This document shows, in pieces, positions 61,319 through 64,000 of a DNA stretch of 64,000 bases. The stretch is taken from contig JADIYM010000011.1 of NCBI GenBank assembly GCA_016705245.1, positions 138,945 through 202,944 of the forward strand. The letters are read 5' to 3'. Below the pieces are notes generated by a model. It was not told the origin of the DNA. It ran no database searches and saw nothing but the letters and a program-made list of their open reading frames with translations. The DNA is from Blastocatellia bacterium (GTDB lineage Bacteria > Acidobacteriota > Blastocatellia > UBA7656 > JADIYM01). Made by a program: the position numbers and the translations under genes. How positions within the stretch are numbered: the stretch's first letter is position 1; each line of letters starts with the position of its first letter.

Positions 61319-63195
61319 ATGACGAAAAGTCTGTTGACGAAGCTCACCTTTCACAAGTTTGCCTGGGGAGTCCTCGGATTCATGGTCCTTGTGATTCTCT
61401 GGGGAGCGTTCGTCCGCGCGACACACTCCGGCGCAGGCTGCGGGAGTCACTGGCCCGCTCTGCAACGGTACCGTCATCCCGTTCGCGCCTCGCATCGAGA
61501 CCGTCATTGAGTTCACCCACCGTGCGACGAGCGGCATCGCCTTCCTGCTCGCAAGTCGCACTCGCCGTGTGGGCCTTCCGGAAATACGGCTCGTCGAACT
61601 CCGTCTTCAAGTTCGCGCTGCTTTCGTTCGTCTTCACGCTGACCGAAGCGCTGCTGGGTGCCGGCCTCGTCCTCTTCGAGCTCGTCGCAAGCGATCGCTC
61701 GGGCGCGCGCGCGGTAATGATGCCGCTGCACCTGGTCAACACGTTCCTGCTGCTCGGTTCGCTTACGGTCACCGCCTGGCTCGCGTCGACTGGCCGGACG
61801 TTTCGGTTGCGAAACCAGGGCGCCGTCGGCTGGGCCATCGGCGTCGCCATTGCCTCGACAGCGCTGCTCGCGGCGACCGGGGCCATTGCCGCTCTCGGAG
61901 ACACGCTATTTCCCGCGACCAGCCTGCGCGAAGGCATCCTGCAGGATCTGAGCCCGACCGCGCACTTTCTCGTGCGGCTCCGGCCGCTCCACCCGCTCGT
62001 CGCCGGCTCGGTCGGCCTCTACCTGCTGCTTTTTGCCGGCCTCCTCGCGCACTTCCGCCCGTCGCCCCAGGTTCGCCGGATGGCCCGGGTTATGATCACT
62101 CTCTTCGGCATCCAGATGCTGGTGGGCGTCGTGAACATGCTGCTGCTCGCGCCCGTATCGATGCAGCTCATCCACCTGCTGCTCGCCGACATCGTCTGGA
62201 TCGCGCTGGTTCTCATCGTCGCCGAGGCCTGCGCCGTCGGCGTCGAGCACATCGAAAAGGCGAACGTCACAAATCGCGTCGTGCTGGAAGGCGGCGTGAA
62301 GGAGCGCGCTACGTGGCGCGACTACCTCACGTTGACGAAGCCCCGGGTCATAAGCCTGCTGCTCTTCACGACTCTAATGGCGATGGTAATCGCCGCCGGC
62401 GGCTGGCCGGGAACGTGGCTCTTCATCGCGGTCGCAATCGGCGGGTACATGTCCGCGGGTGCGGCGAATGCCATCAACATGGTGATCGATCGCGACATCG
62501 ACGTGCGCATGGAGCGCACGGCCATGCGCCCGACCGTGACCGAGCGGATCTCGTCGCGAAGCGCATTGCTGTTCGCCTACCTGCTTGCCGGCGGATCGTT
62601 CGCGCTGCTGTGGGGCGCGGCCAACATGCTGACCGCGATGCTCGCGCTCGCCGGGCTCGTCTGCTACGTCATCGTCTACACGCTCTACCTGAAGCGCCGG
62701 AGCTGGAACAACATCGTCATCGGCGGCGCCGCCGGTGCCTTCCCGCCGCTCGTCGGCTGGGCAGCCGTGACCGGCGACCTCAACTGGTTCGCCTGGTGCC
62801 TGTTCTGGATCATCTTCCTGTGGACGCCCGTGCACTTCTGGGCGCTCGCACTGCTCATCAAGGACGATTACGCCAAGGCCGGTGTCCCGATGCTGCCGGT
62901 CGTTCACGGCGAGCGCGTCACCGTCATCCAGATCGTCCTCTACGCGGTGCTCACGGCGGCCATCTCGTCGATGCCGCTCGTTCTCGGCGAGGTCGGGATG
63001 ATCTACCTGGTGGCGGCATTCGCACTAAACGCGATGCTCCTGCTCCGCAGCCTCCAGCTTTTCCAGACGCCCGACCGTCCGCACGCGAGCTCGCTCTTCA
63101 AGTATTCGATGACCTACCTGTTCCTGCTGTTCCTCGCAATGGCAGTCGACCGGTCCTATGTTTCTGCGGCCACGTCGGCCGTGCTCGGTCAGTGA
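61319..63195 (+). CDS. COX15-COX10 fusion: heme A synthase and heme O synthase (apparent frameshifts)
   Basis: A fusion of about 624 residues after removing two bases. The COX15/CtaA part has its first helix (FAWGVLGFMVLVILWGAFVR) and ATHSGAGCGSHWPLCNGTVI, then a heme-type EFTHRATSG, TAHFLVRLRPLHP and further helices. Frame breaks at 61454-61456 (CCC) and 61553-61554 (AA) each add one base; the span is two over a multiple of three. From about 62300 the CtaB/COX10 prenyltransferase part follows: YLTLTKPRVISLLLFTTLMA, the NxxxDxxxD site NMVIDRDIDVRMERT, and LYLKRRSWNNIVIGGAAGAF. CtaB makes heme O from heme B and farnesyl-PP; CtaA oxidises it to heme A. The enzymes serve cytochrome oxidase. Confidence 0.85.
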
Positions 63196-63216
63196 TCCAC
63201 TCTCAAGGACTTCGCG

Positions 63217-63871
63217 ATGGCTCAGATCTTCCATCACAGCGCCAACACCCTCGCCAGGACGAGCATCCTCGTCGGCGTCCTCGGAGTCGCCTCCGTGCTC
63301 GGGGTGATGGTCATGTTCTTCAACTCGGCCGCGGCCACCGGCGTCGGCGAAATTCGGGAACAACCGGTCCCGTTCAGCCACGCCCACCACGTCGGGGGCG
63401 AAGGCATCGACTGCCGCTATTGCCACGTGTCGGTTGACAAGGAAGCCTCGGCCGGCATGCCGTCGACCAAGACCTGCATGACCTGCCATTCGCAGATCTG
63501 GAAGGACTCGCCGCTGCTGGAGCCCGTTCGCGCCAGCCTGAAGTCCGACCAGTCGCTTCAGTGGATTCGCGTGCACGACCTCTCGGACTTCGCGTATTTC
63601 AACCACGCGATCCACGTGAACAAGGGCGTCGGCTGCTCGACCTGCCACGGCCGCCTCGACCAGATGCAGCTCGTTCAAGACGCGGTCATCTGTCCGATGG
63701 TGCATCAACTGCCACAAGAATCCCGAGAAGGTCCTGCGGCCGCTCGACAAGGTCTATGACCTCACGTGGGAGCCGCCGCTCAATCAGGACGAGGTCGGCG
63801 CCAGGCTCGCCAAGGAATACAACATCCCCAACCGCAGCCTCCTGACGAGCTGCTCGACGTGCCACCGATGA
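63217..63871 (+). CDS. actA: Alternative complex III pentaheme cytochrome (ActA; apparent frameshift)
   Basis: The subunit A of alternative complex III, a membrane-anchored multiheme cytochrome c of quinol oxidation. An N-terminal helix (ILVGVLGVASVLGVMVMFF) is followed by five CxxCH heme sites: CRYCH (about 63411), CMTCH, CSTCH, CINCH (about 63704) and CSTCH (63851). The frame breaks near 63693-63702: before it reads VQDAVICPM, after one extra base is removed it reads CINCHKNPEKVLRPLDKVYD through the final CSTCHR. The span is one base over a multiple of three; about 217 residues. Its stop overlaps the next gene in ATGA. Confidence 0.85.
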
Positions 63872-64000
63872 TGACGAACGATCCCAAAGAGCTCACACCG
63901 GAATCGGCCGAAGGTCGCAAGAACCTCGGCAATCTCACGGGCAAGCGGTTCTGGCGCAGCCTTGACGAGTGGTCAGACACCGACGACTTCAAGGCGATGA
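63868..64000 (+). CDS. actB: Alternative complex III molybdopterin-type/Fe-S protein (ActB), N-terminal fragment
   Basis: Forty-four codons at the right edge: MMTNDPKELTPESAEGRK and then GKRFWRSLDEWSDTDDFKAM. The string KRFWRSLDEWSDTDDF matches the N-terminus of ActB-type subunits (typical 'Y/FWRSLxEL' opening before a molybdopterin-oxidoreductase-like domain without cofactor and a 4Fe-4S ferredoxin domain). ATG 63868 overlaps the actA stop, so both are translated in a coupled way. The gene continues beyond the window. Confidence 0.75.
   Translation, partial: MMTNDPKELTPESAEGRKNLGNLTGKRFWRSLDEWSDTDDFKAM

Noticed and set aside
61569..63437. 622-residue plus-strand open frame overlapping the heme synthase fusion
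   Set aside because: Shifted frame of COX15-COX10; rich in Arg/His/Ala without membrane helices.

Overview
The window is GC-rich bacterial chromosome, densely coding on both strands, with about 48 supported protein genes (several carrying apparent frameshifts) and no rRNA, tRNA, CRISPR array, transposase or phage gene that I could recognise. Ser/Thr kinases fused to TPR or HEAT repeats, many secreted proteins with carboxypeptidase-regulatory-like folds, exported amidohydrolases in tandem, an SBBP/FG-GAP surface protein, alternative complex III genes and a COX15-COX10 fusion together suggest an aerobic, heterotrophic member of Acidobacteriota or a close relative. That assignment is an inference from gene content; no phylogenetic marker was tested.

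Layout. 1-4.1 kb (minus strand): ROK-family N-terminus, Ser/Thr kinase with HEAT repeats, YjbQ-like protein, secreted propeller-like protein. 4.6-9.6 kb (plus): GH31 glucosidase, subtilisin-like peptidase with a CBM48-type domain, PDZ/TPR lipoprotein. 10.1-18.4 kb (minus): tkt, rpiB and tsaC-type genes, esterase, AhpD-like protein, DUF2911-like protein, two PH-domain membrane proteins and DoxX. 18.6-26.2 kb: WYL regulator, Hsp70-TPR protein, dienelactone hydrolase, glycine-zipper protein, bilobed aspartic peptidase and a secreted unknown. 26.5-31.5 kb: TetR regulator with an S41 peptidase (again CBM48-tailed), prfC, and a metallo-beta-lactamase-fold gene bracketed by two palindromes. 31.6-42.8 kb: SBBP/FG-GAP protein, membrane protein, NCS2 permease, OYE-like oxidoreductase, RsbR-like sensor, methionine gamma-lyase-like gene divergent from an Lrp/AsnC regulator, dipeptidase. 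43-47.5 kb: operon of three exported amidohydrolases. 47.6-52.3 kb: second Ser/Thr kinase with TPRs, zinc ribbon, SCO protein, 2OG-Fe(II) oxygenase. 52.4-59.9 kb: a duplicated two-gene cassette of large secreted carboxypeptidase-regulatory-like proteins. 61.3-64 kb: heme A/heme O synthase fusion followed by actA and the start of actB, an aerobic respiratory cluster.

Two features dominate beyond the genes. Intergenic spaces are packed with palindromic repeats of at least six sequence families, one of which supplies the stop codon of two unrelated genes. In addition, at least ten genes carry what look like single-base indels, mostly in short homopolymers. In each case the gene's length is off by exactly the number of bases that would restore the family's reading frame. 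I read these as probable sequencing or assembly errors rather than true pseudogenes, and I annotate the restored genes as single features.
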